Source of the DNA: Flavobacteriales bacterium
GTDB lineage: Bacteria; Bacteroidota; Bacteroidia; Flavobacteriales_E; Vicingaceae
Assembly: GCA_026196775.1 (NCBI GenBank)
Contig: JAPHUD010000029.1
Span: 1 to 64,000, forward strand
DNA: 64,000 nucleotides
Direction of reading: 5' to 3'
This document shows, one piece after another, positions 43,925-51,991 of the stretch (the stretch's first letter is position 1; each line of letters starts with the position of its first letter). The position numbers were made by a program, and so were the translations under genes. The notes under the pieces were generated by a model, which was not told the DNA's origin, did no database searches, and saw only the letters and a program-made list of their open reading frames with translations.

Positions 43925-44770
43925 CTATGCTTGTTCCTTTAAAATACCATACAATTGTTCCAACTCTTGTTTTTTATCCAAATAACCCAAATTATCGTAG
44001 GTAAATACTAGGTGTTGGACTAAGCGTTGTATAATGGTAAGGCTGTCACATGGTATATAGTAACTCGCTTTTGGGCTTAATTTTAGTTGAGTTAAAAAAT
44101 TATCAATATCGTATTTGCTAAAAATGGTTCCTTTATTAAATAAGTTGATATAAAACAAAATATCATTAGGCTTTTCGGAATAGGCTAAGACAAAATGTGC
44201 TGGAACATTTACACCATAAATAGGAATATTTAGTAATTTACATACAGAAATGTACAGAATTCCCAATGTGATGGGGTTTCCTGATTTGGACTCCACTACA
44301 TTATTAATAAAGGAATTTTTGGGAGAGTTTATGTTTTTGGTATTTCCATGAAAGCCATGAATTTCAAAAAAAATTCTATTTAATACATTTATTTGTTCTA
44401 ATGCAGTAAGATTTTCATTTAACTCTAACCAAGTATCTTGTTTTAATTGATTAATGGTTTTATGAATTAATTCCTCATCAATATCAGGATATTGATATTT
44501 GGCCACAATAATAGCTCCTTGAATTAAATCTTGTTCAGGAGTATTTTTCCAATCTATAAGTGCTTTTTTAACTTCTTCAAACTGTAAATGATGGATAATA
44601 TTTTCGATACGTTCTTGGCGAAGTACATCTAAAGAGGTTTCCCAAGCATCTTCCAGATGTGGAATTACATCATTTCCTATGGAGATAAGCTTGTTTTTGA
44701 TTTCATCAAAAACAGCATTGTCCGGGTCGTCCAATAACTCTATTAGTGCTTTTAACTCTTTGTCTGACAT
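43925..44770 (-). CDS. SirB1-like transglutaminase-fold protein
   Basis: The 281-residue protein has an N-terminal HEAT-like helical part (about 1-90) and a transglutaminase-like core: FFEIHGFHGN, NSFINNVVESKSGNPITLG, ISVCKLLNIPIYGVNVPAHFVLAY and INLFNKG. The catalytic Cys of true transglutaminases is not in a clear place, as in other SirB1 proteins. Family function is unclear. A co-directional nucleoside phosphorylase gene lies 54 bp downstream of it in transcription order reversed (its start is 55 bp away on the low-coordinate side of the other gene's stop). Confidence 0.82.
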   Translation of the reverse strand: MSDKELKALIELLDDPDNAVFDEIKNKLISIGNDVIPHLEDAWETSLDVLRQERIENIIHHLQFEEVKKALIDWKNTPEQDLIQGAIIVAKYQYPDIDEELIHKTINQLKQDTWLELNENLTALEQINVLNRIFFEIHGFHGNTKNINSPKNSFINNVVESKSGNPITLGILYISVCKLLNIPIYGVNVPAHFVLAYSEKPNDILFYINLFNKGTIFSKYDIDNFLTQLKLSPKASYYIPCDSLTIIQRLVQHLVFTYDNLGYLDKKQELEQLYGILKEQA

Positions 44771-44824
44771 GTTTCAAATTTACGTCAGCACTTAAAGTTT
44801 GTGAGTTAATTAAATAATAACTTA

Positions 44825-45703
44825 TTAACTCAATTCTGTTAATTTGGATAAAGTAAACTCTATTAGCTTTTTAAGAGGGGGCTTGTAATCCTTGCTAAAC
44901 TCTTTTGCAAACCTATTGGCAACAGCCACACAAACAGTGCAGGCATTATGTCCCATTGCTCTGGAAAGTCCGTAAAGTGCTGAGGTTTCCATCTCAAAGT
45001 TTACTATTTGGTGGTTGTTATAGTTAAATTGGTTTAGCTTTTCATTTAGTTGTTTTTCCTTAAGAGGAACTCTAAGCACTCTACCTTGCGGACCATAAAA
45101 CCCTGGAGCAGTAGCTGTAATTCCAACGTGACAATCGTTTTTAAATAAGTTTAATAAATTACTATCTGCCTCTACAAAATAGGGTTGAGCAAAAGTTTTA
45201 GCATAGTTCGTTTGTTCGTAAAAAGCGGTTAGTAATTGGTTTTCTTCGTCCGTTTGTTCAAATTCATAAAAGTTCATTAATCCATCTAACCCCAAACCAA
45301 AAGAAGAAGCAACAAAACTATTTACAGGAATTTCTTTTTGCATGGCACCACAAGTTCCTATTCTTATAATGTTCAATGATTTTTTTTCAGTTTTAATGGT
45401 TCGGTTCTCTAGATCTATATTGACTAGAGCATCTAATTCATTTAAAACAATATCAATGTTGTCAGTTCCCATTCCTGTTGACATTACTGTAATTGGTGTG
45501 TTGTTTAAAATACCGGTATGTGTGACAATTTCTCTATTGCTTACTTTGTGGTCTATTCTGTCAAAATAATTGGATATAACTTCAACTCTCCCGGGGTCGC
45601 CAACAACAATTACATTTTTGGCCAATTGCTCCGGATGAAGTTTTAGATGGTAAATACTATTGTCCGGTTGTAAAACTAATTCTGAAGGTTCAATTTTATG
45701 CAT
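44825..45703 (-). CDS. Uridine phosphorylase-like nucleoside phosphorylase
   Basis: I start at the ATG at 45703 (MHKIEPSELVL), since the upstream 14 codons run into the preceding terminator. The product of about 292 residues has the NP-I fold motifs VIVVGDPGRVEVIS, THTGILNNTPITVMSTGMGTDN in two pieces, IRIGTCGAMQKEIPV and VNFEMETSALYGLS, where the EMET acidic residue binds ribose. It cleaves a nucleoside, probably uridine or a related one, with phosphate. A separate trimeric-type purine enzyme lies at 1334. Confidence 0.9.
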   Translation of the reverse strand: MHKIEPSELVLQPDNSIYHLKLHPEQLAKNVIVVGDPGRVEVISNYFDRIDHKVSNREIVTHTGILNNTPITVMSTGMGTDNIDIVLNELDALVNIDLENRTIKTEKKSLNIIRIGTCGAMQKEIPVNSFVASSFGLGLDGLMNFYEFEQTDEENQLLTAFYEQTNYAKTFAQPYFVEADSNLLNLFKNDCHVGITATAPGFYGPQGRVLRVPLKEKQLNEKLNQFNYNNHQIVNFEMETSALYGLSRAMGHNACTVCVAVANRFAKEFSKDYKPPLKKLIEFTLSKLTELS

Positions 45704-45726
45704 ATCGGTAAGCTTTAGAAAACAAA

Positions 45727-45759
45727 AAAAGACATTAATTTTCAAAATTAATGTCTTTT
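45727..45759 (-). terminator. Terminator of the THX gene
   Basis: A perfect 16-bp stem (45727-45742 with 45744-45759) is followed on the minus strand by a T tract. It lies between the THX stop (45789) and the nucleoside phosphorylase start (45703). Confidence 0.85.
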
Positions 45760-45788
45760 AAAGTTAAATTATAGTTGGCTGACAGTTA

Positions 45789-46100
45789 TTATTTTTTGTC
45801 AGCAGCTTTTTTGGTTGTAGTTTTTTTAGCAGCAGTGCTTGTTGAAGCTTTTTTTGCTGTAGTAGTTTTCTTTGCAGTAGTTTTGGTAGCTGCTTTTTTC
45901 TCTGTTGTTTTCTTTACAGCAGCTTTTTTAGGCTTTTCTTCCTTAGTTGTTTCTTCTAACTTTACCGTTTTTTTAGCTGAAGCCTTTTTAGCAGCAGCTA
46001 TAGCTGCAAAAGGGTTGTTAGATTTTTTTCTTTTTCGAGTATTACCGTAGCTACCTGCAAAAATTTTTCCTTTTTTTGTTTTAAGATCACCTTTTCCCAT
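45789..46100 (-). CDS. 30S ribosomal protein THX fused to a histone-H1-like Lys/Ala tail
   Basis: Residues 1-26 (MGKGDLKTKKGKIFAGSYG then NTRKRKK) match the tiny ribosomal protein THX, which lies in the head of the 30S subunit. THX is normally only about 25-40 residues. Here about 75 further residues form a Lys/Ala/Thr-rich repeat (AAKK, AKKTT, KKAATK), like bacterial histone H1-like proteins. The tail could bind DNA or RNA. A TAGATTTG box lies on the minus strand at 46150-46143, giving a leader of about 39 bases. Confidence 0.82.
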   Translation of the reverse strand: MGKGDLKTKKGKIFAGSYGNTRKRKKSNNPFAAIAAAKKASAKKTVKLEETTKEEKPKKAAVKKTTEKKAATKTTAKKTTTAKKASTSTAAKKTTTKKAADKK

Positions 46101-46142
46101 ACCTTGTAATTTTATTTCGTTAGTACTAAATTAAGAATCAAG

Positions 46143-46150
46143 CAAATCTA
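46143..46150 (-). promoter_or_regulatory. -7 box of the THX gene
   Basis: The minus strand reads TAGATTTG, an exact TAnnTTTG match, about 43 bases before the ATG at 46100. No convincing -33 TTG at 19 bp is seen. Confidence 0.45.
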
Positions 46151-46295
46151 AAAAAAATAATTCATAATTCATAATCAAAACTTGCTAAATTGTGGTCATT
46201 ATGAGTTTTCTAAAGGAATTTTTTAAGGTTAAAATGTTAAGCTTACAAAGGGCTTTAATGATAATTATAGCTACTTTTGTTTAAAAGAATTTTTT

Positions 46296-47813
46296 ATGAA
46301 GAATTATGAAGATTATGTAAGTCATTTGGCAAAAATAGCCGATGTAGGAAATAGTATTGCAGTTTTAAGTTGGGATCAGGAAGTGATGATGCCACCAAAA
46401 GGAGCAGAAAAAAGAGCTCAACAAATTTCTACTTTAGCGGGAATTCACCATGAATTAAGTGCACAAGAAGACTTTGGGAAGCTCTTAGAGCAGTTGGTTA
46501 AAGATAATTCCCTCAGTGATAAACAAAAAAGAAACGTTTCAGAATCTTTAACAGAATTTGAGAAGAATAATAAATATACAACTGTTTTTGTTCAGGAAAT
46601 GAGTAAAACTGTTTCGCAAGCTTTTCAGGCATGGAACAAAGCCAAAAAAGAAGATGATTTTAAACTTTTTGAACCTTATTTGGAAAAGTTAGTAAAGCTG
46701 AAAAGAGAAGAGTGCGAATTGTTGGGTTATGAAAATCATCCTTATGATGCATTAATTGATTTATATGAGCCGAAAACTACTGTTGCGGAGTTAGATGTTT
46801 TATTTGCTGACGTAAAAAATCAACTGGTAGATTTTGTTAAACAAATTGCTGATGCTCCTCAGAATGAAGATGCTTTAATGCGACAACATTATCCAAAAGA
46901 AAAACAGTTGGCGTTTACCGAACTTGTTTTAGAAAAAATGGGTTACGATTTTGAAGCGGGCAGACAAGATATTTCGTCACATCCGTTTTCAACAAGTTTT
47001 AGTCCCGAAGATTCAAGAGTCACCACCAGAGTTAGTGAGGAAGATTTGAGTGAGATTTTATGGAGTAGTATTCATGAAGGCGGACATGCTTTGTATGAGC
47101 AGGGATTGAAAGTAGAAAACTACGGGCTTCCTGCGGGAACTTATTTATCGTTGGGAATGCATGAGTCTCAATCTCGTTTGTGGGAAAATAATGTGGGGAG
47201 AAGTCTTTCTTTTTGGAAATATTTTTATCCAAAATTACAAGAAGCGTTTCCTGATAATTTAAAGAATTATTCTGTAGTAGATTTTTACAAAGCCATGAAC
47301 ATTGTTCAACCTTCTTTTATAAGAACAAATGCTGATGAGTTGACGTATCATTTCCATGTGTTAATTCGTTACGAAATCGAAAAAGAATTGATTTTAGGAA
47401 ATATTGAAGTAAGTGACTTGCCTCGTGTGTGGAATGAAAAATATAAAGCCTATTTAAATATAGACGTGCCGTCAGATTCAAAAGGAGTCTTGCAAGATAT
47501 TCATTGGTCGCATGGTAGCTTTGGTTATTTTCCGACTTATTCATTAGGAAGTTTTTATGCGGCACAATTTTTTCATAAAGCCCAAGAGCAAATTGAAAAT
47601 TTAGAAGAAAAGATTGAGCAAGGAAATTATACGGAATTGTTAGATTGGTTAAGAACTAATATTCATCAATATGGAAGATTATACTCGGCAAGCGAATTGT
47701 GCGAAAGAGTTACCGGAGAAAAGCTTAATTTTACTTACTTTATGCAATATGCTAAAGCGAAATATGAAAAGTTATACGCTTTACAAGCAACAGAAAAATT
47801 AATCACCAATTAA
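46296..47813 (+). CDS. M32 family metallocarboxypeptidase
   Basis: The 505-residue protein has the zinc site HEGGH near residue 259 (SIHEGGHALYEQG), a downstream Glu-containing HESQSRLWEN block, IRTNADELTYHFHVLIRYEIE and HWSHGSFGYFPTYSLGSFYAAQ in pieces, all typical of M32 (Taq-type) carboxypeptidases. It should trim C-terminal residues in the cytosol. The length of about 500 is usual. Confidence 0.96.
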   Translation: MKNYEDYVSHLAKIADVGNSIAVLSWDQEVMMPPKGAEKRAQQISTLAGIHHELSAQEDFGKLLEQLVKDNSLSDKQKRNVSESLTEFEKNNKYTTVFVQEMSKTVSQAFQAWNKAKKEDDFKLFEPYLEKLVKLKREECELLGYENHPYDALIDLYEPKTTVAELDVLFADVKNQLVDFVKQIADAPQNEDALMRQHYPKEKQLAFTELVLEKMGYDFEAGRQDISSHPFSTSFSPEDSRVTTRVSEEDLSEILWSSIHEGGHALYEQGLKVENYGLPAGTYLSLGMHESQSRLWENNVGRSLSFWKYFYPKLQEAFPDNLKNYSVVDFYKAMNIVQPSFIRTNADELTYHFHVLIRYEIEKELILGNIEVSDLPRVWNEKYKAYLNIDVPSDSKGVLQDIHWSHGSFGYFPTYSLGSFYAAQFFHKAQEQIENLEEKIEQGNYTELLDWLRTNIHQYGRLYSASELCERVTGEKLNFTYFMQYAKAKYEKLYALQATEKLITN

Positions 47814-47824
47814 AACAATCAATT

Positions 47825-48253
47825 ATGAGAACAGTATTAATAATAGCAGCATCAATTCTTTTATTTTCTTGTAAAAACTCATCACAAGCTATGGATTCAA
47901 CTAAACCAGTACCTGACACTACCAAACCAACCAACCTTACTAAAGGAGATGCAAATCAGGAAAAAGTAATTTATGATATGATTGTAAGCTTTATTAGTAA
48001 AGGAGAAGGAATTGATCATGAGTTAAAAGATAAAGTGGATGCTAGAATTACATTGTTTAATAAAGAGAATAAAACTGATATTCAGCCAGAAATAGTAGGT
48101 TGGGGAAGAGAAGGCGAGAAAGATTATAATTTTGTGTTGAAAAACTTATCAACAGAAGTACATAAGAAATTCGTTGCTGCAATGGAAGAGGAAGTAAAAT
48201 CTACTGATATGGCTAATATTACATTTAATCAACCATCTGTTCATAAAAGATAA
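47825..48253 (+). CDS. Small hypothetical lipoprotein
   Basis: The 142-residue protein has a lipoprotein signal with L-F-S-C (Cys16), then a Ser/Pro/Thr-rich linker (residues 17-45) and a mixed alpha/beta domain (DMIVSFISKGEGIDHELKD, EIVGWGREGEKDYNF). I do not recognise the family. It starts 11 bp after the M32 peptidase and is probably cotranscribed with it. Confidence 0.75.
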   Translation: MRTVLIIAASILLFSCKNSSQAMDSTKPVPDTTKPTNLTKGDANQEKVIYDMIVSFISKGEGIDHELKDKVDARITLFNKENKTDIQPEIVGWGREGEKDYNFVLKNLSTEVHKKFVAAMEEEVKSTDMANITFNQPSVHKR

Positions 48254-48360
48254 GTTTTTTATTTGATAATTCAGTAACTTATCAGACCTTTGTTCTATTG
48301 TTTTAATTAAAAAAATAGAATCTAAAACACATCAAAGAAAGTCTAACAAAATCACACTTT

Positions 48361-49974
48361 ATGAATGAATTTGGAATAAAAGCAGAAAATGCTTCGTTAA
48401 AATCATTAGGATTAGGAAATGTAGCGTCTGCTCTATGGAATTTAGAACCATCTCAATTGGTTGAAGAAACAATTATTAGAGGAGAAGGAGAATTAGCAAA
48501 CTCTGGAGCTTTGGCTGTTGATACAGGTGAATTTACAGGTCGCTCCCCAAAAGACAGATTTATTGTTTATGATGACATTACTAAAGATGCTGTATGGTGG
48601 GAAAATTTCAACATTAAATTTGATGCTGATAAGTTTGATGCACTATATAACAGAGTAACAGCATACCTTTCAGGTAAAGATGTTTACGTTAGAGATGCTT
48701 ATGCTTGTGCCGATCCGAAATATAGAATGAATATTAGAGCTATTACCGAAACTCCTTGGGCAAACATGTTTATTTATAATATGTTTTTAAGACCAACGAA
48801 TGAGGAAGTACTAAACTTTACTCCGGAATGGACAATTATTGCAGCTCCGGGCTTTATGGCAGACCCTGAAATTGATGGAACAAGACAACATAATTTTGCG
48901 GTAATGAATTTTACCAAAAAAATTATTTTGATTGGTGGAACAGGTTATACAGGAGAAATGAAAAAAGGAATTTTTTCTGCATTAAACTTTATTTTACCTC
49001 ACCAAAAAAATGTGCTTTCCATGCATTGTTCGGCTAATATTGGTGAAGATGGTGATACATCAGTATTTTTTGGTTTATCAGGAACAGGAAAAACTACTTT
49101 ATCATCAGATCCTAACAGAAGATTAATTGGAGATGATGAACATGGTTGGACTGACGAAGGTGTATTTAATTTTGAAGGTGGGTGCTATGCAAAATGTATC
49201 AACCTTTCTGCTGAAAATGAACCGGATATTTTTAACGCAATTAAATTTGGTGCATTATTAGAAAACATTAATTTTTACGAAGGTACTACAGAAGTAGATT
49301 TTGAAGACAAATCGAAAACCGAAAACACACGTGTTAGTTACCCAATTCATCATATTAATAACATCGCTGTTCCATCGGTAGGGACAACTCCAAATAACAT
49401 TTTCTTTTTAACAGCAGATGCATTTGGTGTATTGCCTCCAATCTCAAAATTAACTCCGGGACAAGCAATGTACCAATTTATTTCAGGCTATACCGCTAAA
49501 GTTGCCGGTACTGAAGCAGGAGTTACAGAGCCACAAACAACTTTTTCATCTTGTTTTGGAGCACCGTTTTTACCATTACATCCAACTAAATATGCTGAAA
49601 TGCTTGGTGAAAAAATGAGAAAACACAACGTAAATGTTTGGTTAATTAACACGGGCTGGTCTGGTGGAGCTTACGGAACGGGACAACGTATTAAATTAAG
49701 ATATACAAGAGCGATGATTACAGCTGCCCTTACAGGAAAGTTGAATGAGGTTGCTTATGAAAACCACCCTGTTTTTGGTTTAGCAATGCCAACATCTTGT
49801 GAAAATGTTCCTACAGAAATTCTTAATCCAAGAAATACATGGCAAGATAAAGCTGCTTATGATCAAAAAGCTAATGAATTAGCAAGTTCATTCGTTAAAA
49901 ACTTTGAGAAATTTGCTGATTATGCTAATGATGAAATTATGGCTGCATCACCAAAAGTTGGCGTGAATGCTTAA
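48361..49974 (+). CDS. pckA: Phosphoenolpyruvate carboxykinase (ATP)
   Basis: The 537-residue enzyme makes phosphoenolpyruvate from oxaloacetate with ATP, the entry to gluconeogenesis. It has TGRSPKDRFIV, HCSANIG, the kinase-1a loop GLSGTGKTTLS (about 239-249), kinase-2 IGDDEHGW, EGGCYAKCI and the adenine-binding GWSGGAYGTGQRI. Length is typical. Confidence 0.97.
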   Translation: MNEFGIKAENASLKSLGLGNVASALWNLEPSQLVEETIIRGEGELANSGALAVDTGEFTGRSPKDRFIVYDDITKDAVWWENFNIKFDADKFDALYNRVTAYLSGKDVYVRDAYACADPKYRMNIRAITETPWANMFIYNMFLRPTNEEVLNFTPEWTIIAAPGFMADPEIDGTRQHNFAVMNFTKKIILIGGTGYTGEMKKGIFSALNFILPHQKNVLSMHCSANIGEDGDTSVFFGLSGTGKTTLSSDPNRRLIGDDEHGWTDEGVFNFEGGCYAKCINLSAENEPDIFNAIKFGALLENINFYEGTTEVDFEDKSKTENTRVSYPIHHINNIAVPSVGTTPNNIFFLTADAFGVLPPISKLTPGQAMYQFISGYTAKVAGTEAGVTEPQTTFSSCFGAPFLPLHPTKYAEMLGEKMRKHNVNVWLINTGWSGGAYGTGQRIKLRYTRAMITAALTGKLNEVAYENHPVFGLAMPTSCENVPTEILNPRNTWQDKAAYDQKANELASSFVKNFEKFADYANDEIMAASPKVGVNA

Positions 49975-50029
49975 AAATTAAGAAAAATAAAAAAATGAGT
50001 TTGTAAAGTGTAAATATTAAAAATAATAT

Positions 50030-50037
50030 TATATTTG
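50030..50037 (+). promoter_or_regulatory. -7 box of the rpsT promoter
   Basis: TATATTTG followed by CAGCC, the same context as at the rpsU promoter (TTTGCAGCC). The start would be near 50041, a leader of about 35 bases. The nearest upstream TTTG (50000-50003) is 26 bp away, so the -33 element is unclear. Confidence 0.6.
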
Positions 50038-50075
50038 CAGCCTCAAAAAAATTAATAAATAACAAAAAGAATATT

Positions 50076-50330
50076 ATGGCTAATCATAAGTCGGCATTAA
50101 AAAGAATAAGACAGACGGCAACGAGAACATTACGTAACAAGTATAAACATAAAACTACTCGTAATGCAGTTAGAGATTTAAGAAACTCAACAAGCAAAAA
50201 AGAAGCTTCAGAAATGCTTCCTAAAGTAGCTTCTATGTTAGATAAGTTAGCTAAGAAAAACATTATTCATAAAAATAAAGCATCAAACCTTAAATCTAAA
50301 CTGACTAAGCACGTTGCTAAACTAAAATAA
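50076..50330 (+). CDS. rpsT: 30S ribosomal protein S20
   Basis: The 84-residue very basic helical protein matches bS20: [21 protein letters not shown], shortened here to its [12 protein letters not shown] start, and the [17 protein letters not shown] end motif. It binds 16S rRNA. It has its own promoter and a strong terminator. Confidence 0.97.
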   Translation: MANHKSALKRIRQTATRTLRNKYKHKTTRNAVRDLRNSTSKKEASEMLPKVASMLDKLAKKNIIHKNKASNLKSKLTKHVAKLK

Positions 50331-50364
50331 TTTTTATTTATTCATAGAATAATGGTAAATAATT

Positions 50365-50400
50365 AAAAAGAGGCTGAATTTAAATTCAGCCTCTTTTTTT
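50365..50400 (+). terminator. rpsT terminator
   Basis: A perfect 17-bp stem (50365-50381 with 50382-50398) with core GAGGCTGAATTT ends in a run of T. It lies 34 bp after the rpsT stop. Confidence 0.92.
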
Positions 50401-50458
50401 GCTTTAAGTTTTTTAGATTTCTTCTAAATATAATCAGTTAACGCAATGCTTAAATGTC

Positions 50459-50466
50459 TAATTTTG
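50459..50466 (+). promoter_or_regulatory. -7 box of the gap promoter
   Basis: TAATTTTG matches TAnnTTTG about 33 bases before the ATG at 50499. No clear TTG is found 19 bp upstream. Confidence 0.45.
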
Positions 50467-50498
50467 TTAATGAATAAAAAAACAATAAATATCTATAT

Positions 50499-51485
50499 AT
50501 GAAACGAATTGCCATAAATGGTTTTGGACGAATAGGTAAGTTACTTACTAGATTAGTGCAAAATAATAATCAAATAGAATTAGTTGCAATAAATGATTTA
50601 GCTGATACCAAAACATTAGCTCATCTATTAAAATATGATTCTGTTCATAGGCATTTTGAAGGAACAATTGATTATACTGATGATGCGTTAATTATTAATG
50701 GTAAAAAAATATTTGTTTTTAGTGAAAAATCCCCTGAAAATTTGCCATGGAAATCGCTTGATATTGATATGGTAATTGAATGTACAGGAATTTTCTTGAC
50801 AAGAGAATTAGCTAACAAGCATATTATCGCAGGAGCTAAGAAAGTAATCTTGTCTGCTCCCGCAAAAAGTGATGACATTAAAACCATCGTTATAGGAATT
50901 AATGATGAATTAATTGATCCTATGGATACGATTATTTCTAATGCATCGTGCACTACCAATGCAGTAGCACCGATAATTAAAATATTAAAAGATAACTTTG
51001 GCATTGAACAAGCACAAATAGCAACCGTTCATTCGTATACCAATGATCAACGTCTGCACGATGCTCCTCATAGAGATTTAAGAAGAGCAAGAGCAGGGGC
51101 TTTGTCAATTATTCCAACATCAACAGGAGCAGCAAAAGCTATTGTTAAAATATTCCCGGATTTAAAAGGAAAAACTGCAGGTTATGCCGTAAGAGTTCCT
51201 GTTCCAGATGGTTCTTTAATTGATGTTTGTGCACAGCTTTCAACTAATGTAGATGTAGCAACAGTAAATCAGGCCTTTCTTGAAGCAGCTCAAAGTGGCA
51301 TGAAAAACATTCTTGAATACACTACTGATGAATTAGTTTCTTCAGATATTATAGGAAATAGTCATTCTTGTATCTTTGATGCTAACTTAACATCAATAAC
51401 AGGCAATCTAGTTCGCATAGTAGGTTGGTACGACAATGAAGCAGGTTATTCTAATAGATTAGTTGATTTAATTAATAAAGTATAA
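50499..51485 (+). CDS. gap: Type I glyceraldehyde-3-phosphate dehydrogenase
   Basis: The 328-residue enzyme has the NAD-binding IAINGFGRIGKLL, the catalytic Cys near residue 150 in SNASCTTNAVAP, the His in ATVHSYTNDQ, and WYDNEAGYSNRLVDL at the end. The nucleotide-specificity position after strand 2 is Asp in VAINDLAD, which favours NAD. It acts in glycolysis or gluconeogenesis; with pckA nearby both directions are possible. A second paralogue elsewhere is likely but cannot be seen. Confidence 0.96.
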   Translation: MKRIAINGFGRIGKLLTRLVQNNNQIELVAINDLADTKTLAHLLKYDSVHRHFEGTIDYTDDALIINGKKIFVFSEKSPENLPWKSLDIDMVIECTGIFLTRELANKHIIAGAKKVILSAPAKSDDIKTIVIGINDELIDPMDTIISNASCTTNAVAPIIKILKDNFGIEQAQIATVHSYTNDQRLHDAPHRDLRRARAGALSIIPTSTGAAKAIVKIFPDLKGKTAGYAVRVPVPDGSLIDVCAQLSTNVDVATVNQAFLEAAQSGMKNILEYTTDELVSSDIIGNSHSCIFDANLTSITGNLVRIVGWYDNEAGYSNRLVDLINKV

Positions 51486-51497
51486 TTTATTAATTAT

Positions 51498-51689
51498 TTA
51501 TTTCCCCCAAACGTGTCTGTTTCTATGCTTTCTGTTGCCTACATGTCCTGACGAATTTACTTTGGCTCCACCATTACGAGGCTTTTGGTATTTTGGACCA
51601 GAATTGCAAGATTGAAAAGACATAGGCAAAGAAAACATGCTTGCTATAAAGATAAGCGCCAATACTTTGCTGTATAATGATTTTTTCAT
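51498..51689 (-). CDS. Small secreted or lipid-anchored basic protein
   Basis: The 63-residue protein begins with a signal-like MKKSLYSKVLALIFIASMF and ends the hydrophobic part at Q-S-C, a weak lipobox with Cys28. The mature part is basic and rich in Gly, Asn, His and Arg (GPKYQKPRNGG, GNRKHRNRHVWGK). Family unknown; similar short secreted proteins are frequent in Bacteroidota. It converges on gap with 12 bp between stops and is divergent from nadB. A TAAATTTG box lies on the minus strand at 51744-51737. Confidence 0.65.
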   Translation of the reverse strand: MKKSLYSKVLALIFIASMFSLPMSFQSCNSGPKYQKPRNGGAKVNSSGHVGNRKHRNRHVWGK

Positions 51690-51991
51690 TCTTTTTAGAA
51701 AATTAGTTCTAATTAGTTCTAAGGCATAAAATTAATCAAATTTATTACATATAAAAATCTTGACTAATAAATGTTAATGGTTTTACTTATTTTTTTACAA
51801 ACAGTTACAATAAAGCCGTGTTTTACTTGATTTTTTCTGTAATTAATTTATTAGCAGCATGTTTTTTATCATGTTGAATTCATTAGTTCTAAGTAAATTT
51901 GTAAGCTAAAAACCAGTATTGGTTCAAATAAAACAACATATTTGTGATGAGCAGTAACACCTGACCAATTTCATAAAATATAAATGAATAT
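51690..51991. promoter_or_regulatory. Divergent regulatory region with three TTAGTTCTAA copies
   Basis: No gene is seen. The 10-mer TTAGTTCTAA occurs as an exact tandem pair (51703-51712, 51713-51722) in the leader of the small-protein gene, and once at 51883-51892, two bases before the nadB -7 box TAAATTTG (51894-51901). A TTG at 51874-51876 could be the nadB -33 element (17-bp spacer). A minus-strand -7 box TAAATTTG is at 51744-51737. The nadB leader would be about 85 bases and includes a small hairpin AACCA-GTAT-TGGTT near 51911-51924. Confidence 0.5.

Noticed and set aside
45775-46050. Hydrophobic plus-strand open frame opposite the THX gene
   Set aside because: It is the complement of the Lys/Ala tail; the minus-strand frame has the clear THX motif, a promoter box and a terminator.
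51902-51991. NAD-related riboswitch in the nadB leader
   Set aside because: Only a small AACCA/TGGTT hairpin is seen; no known riboswitch consensus can be matched.
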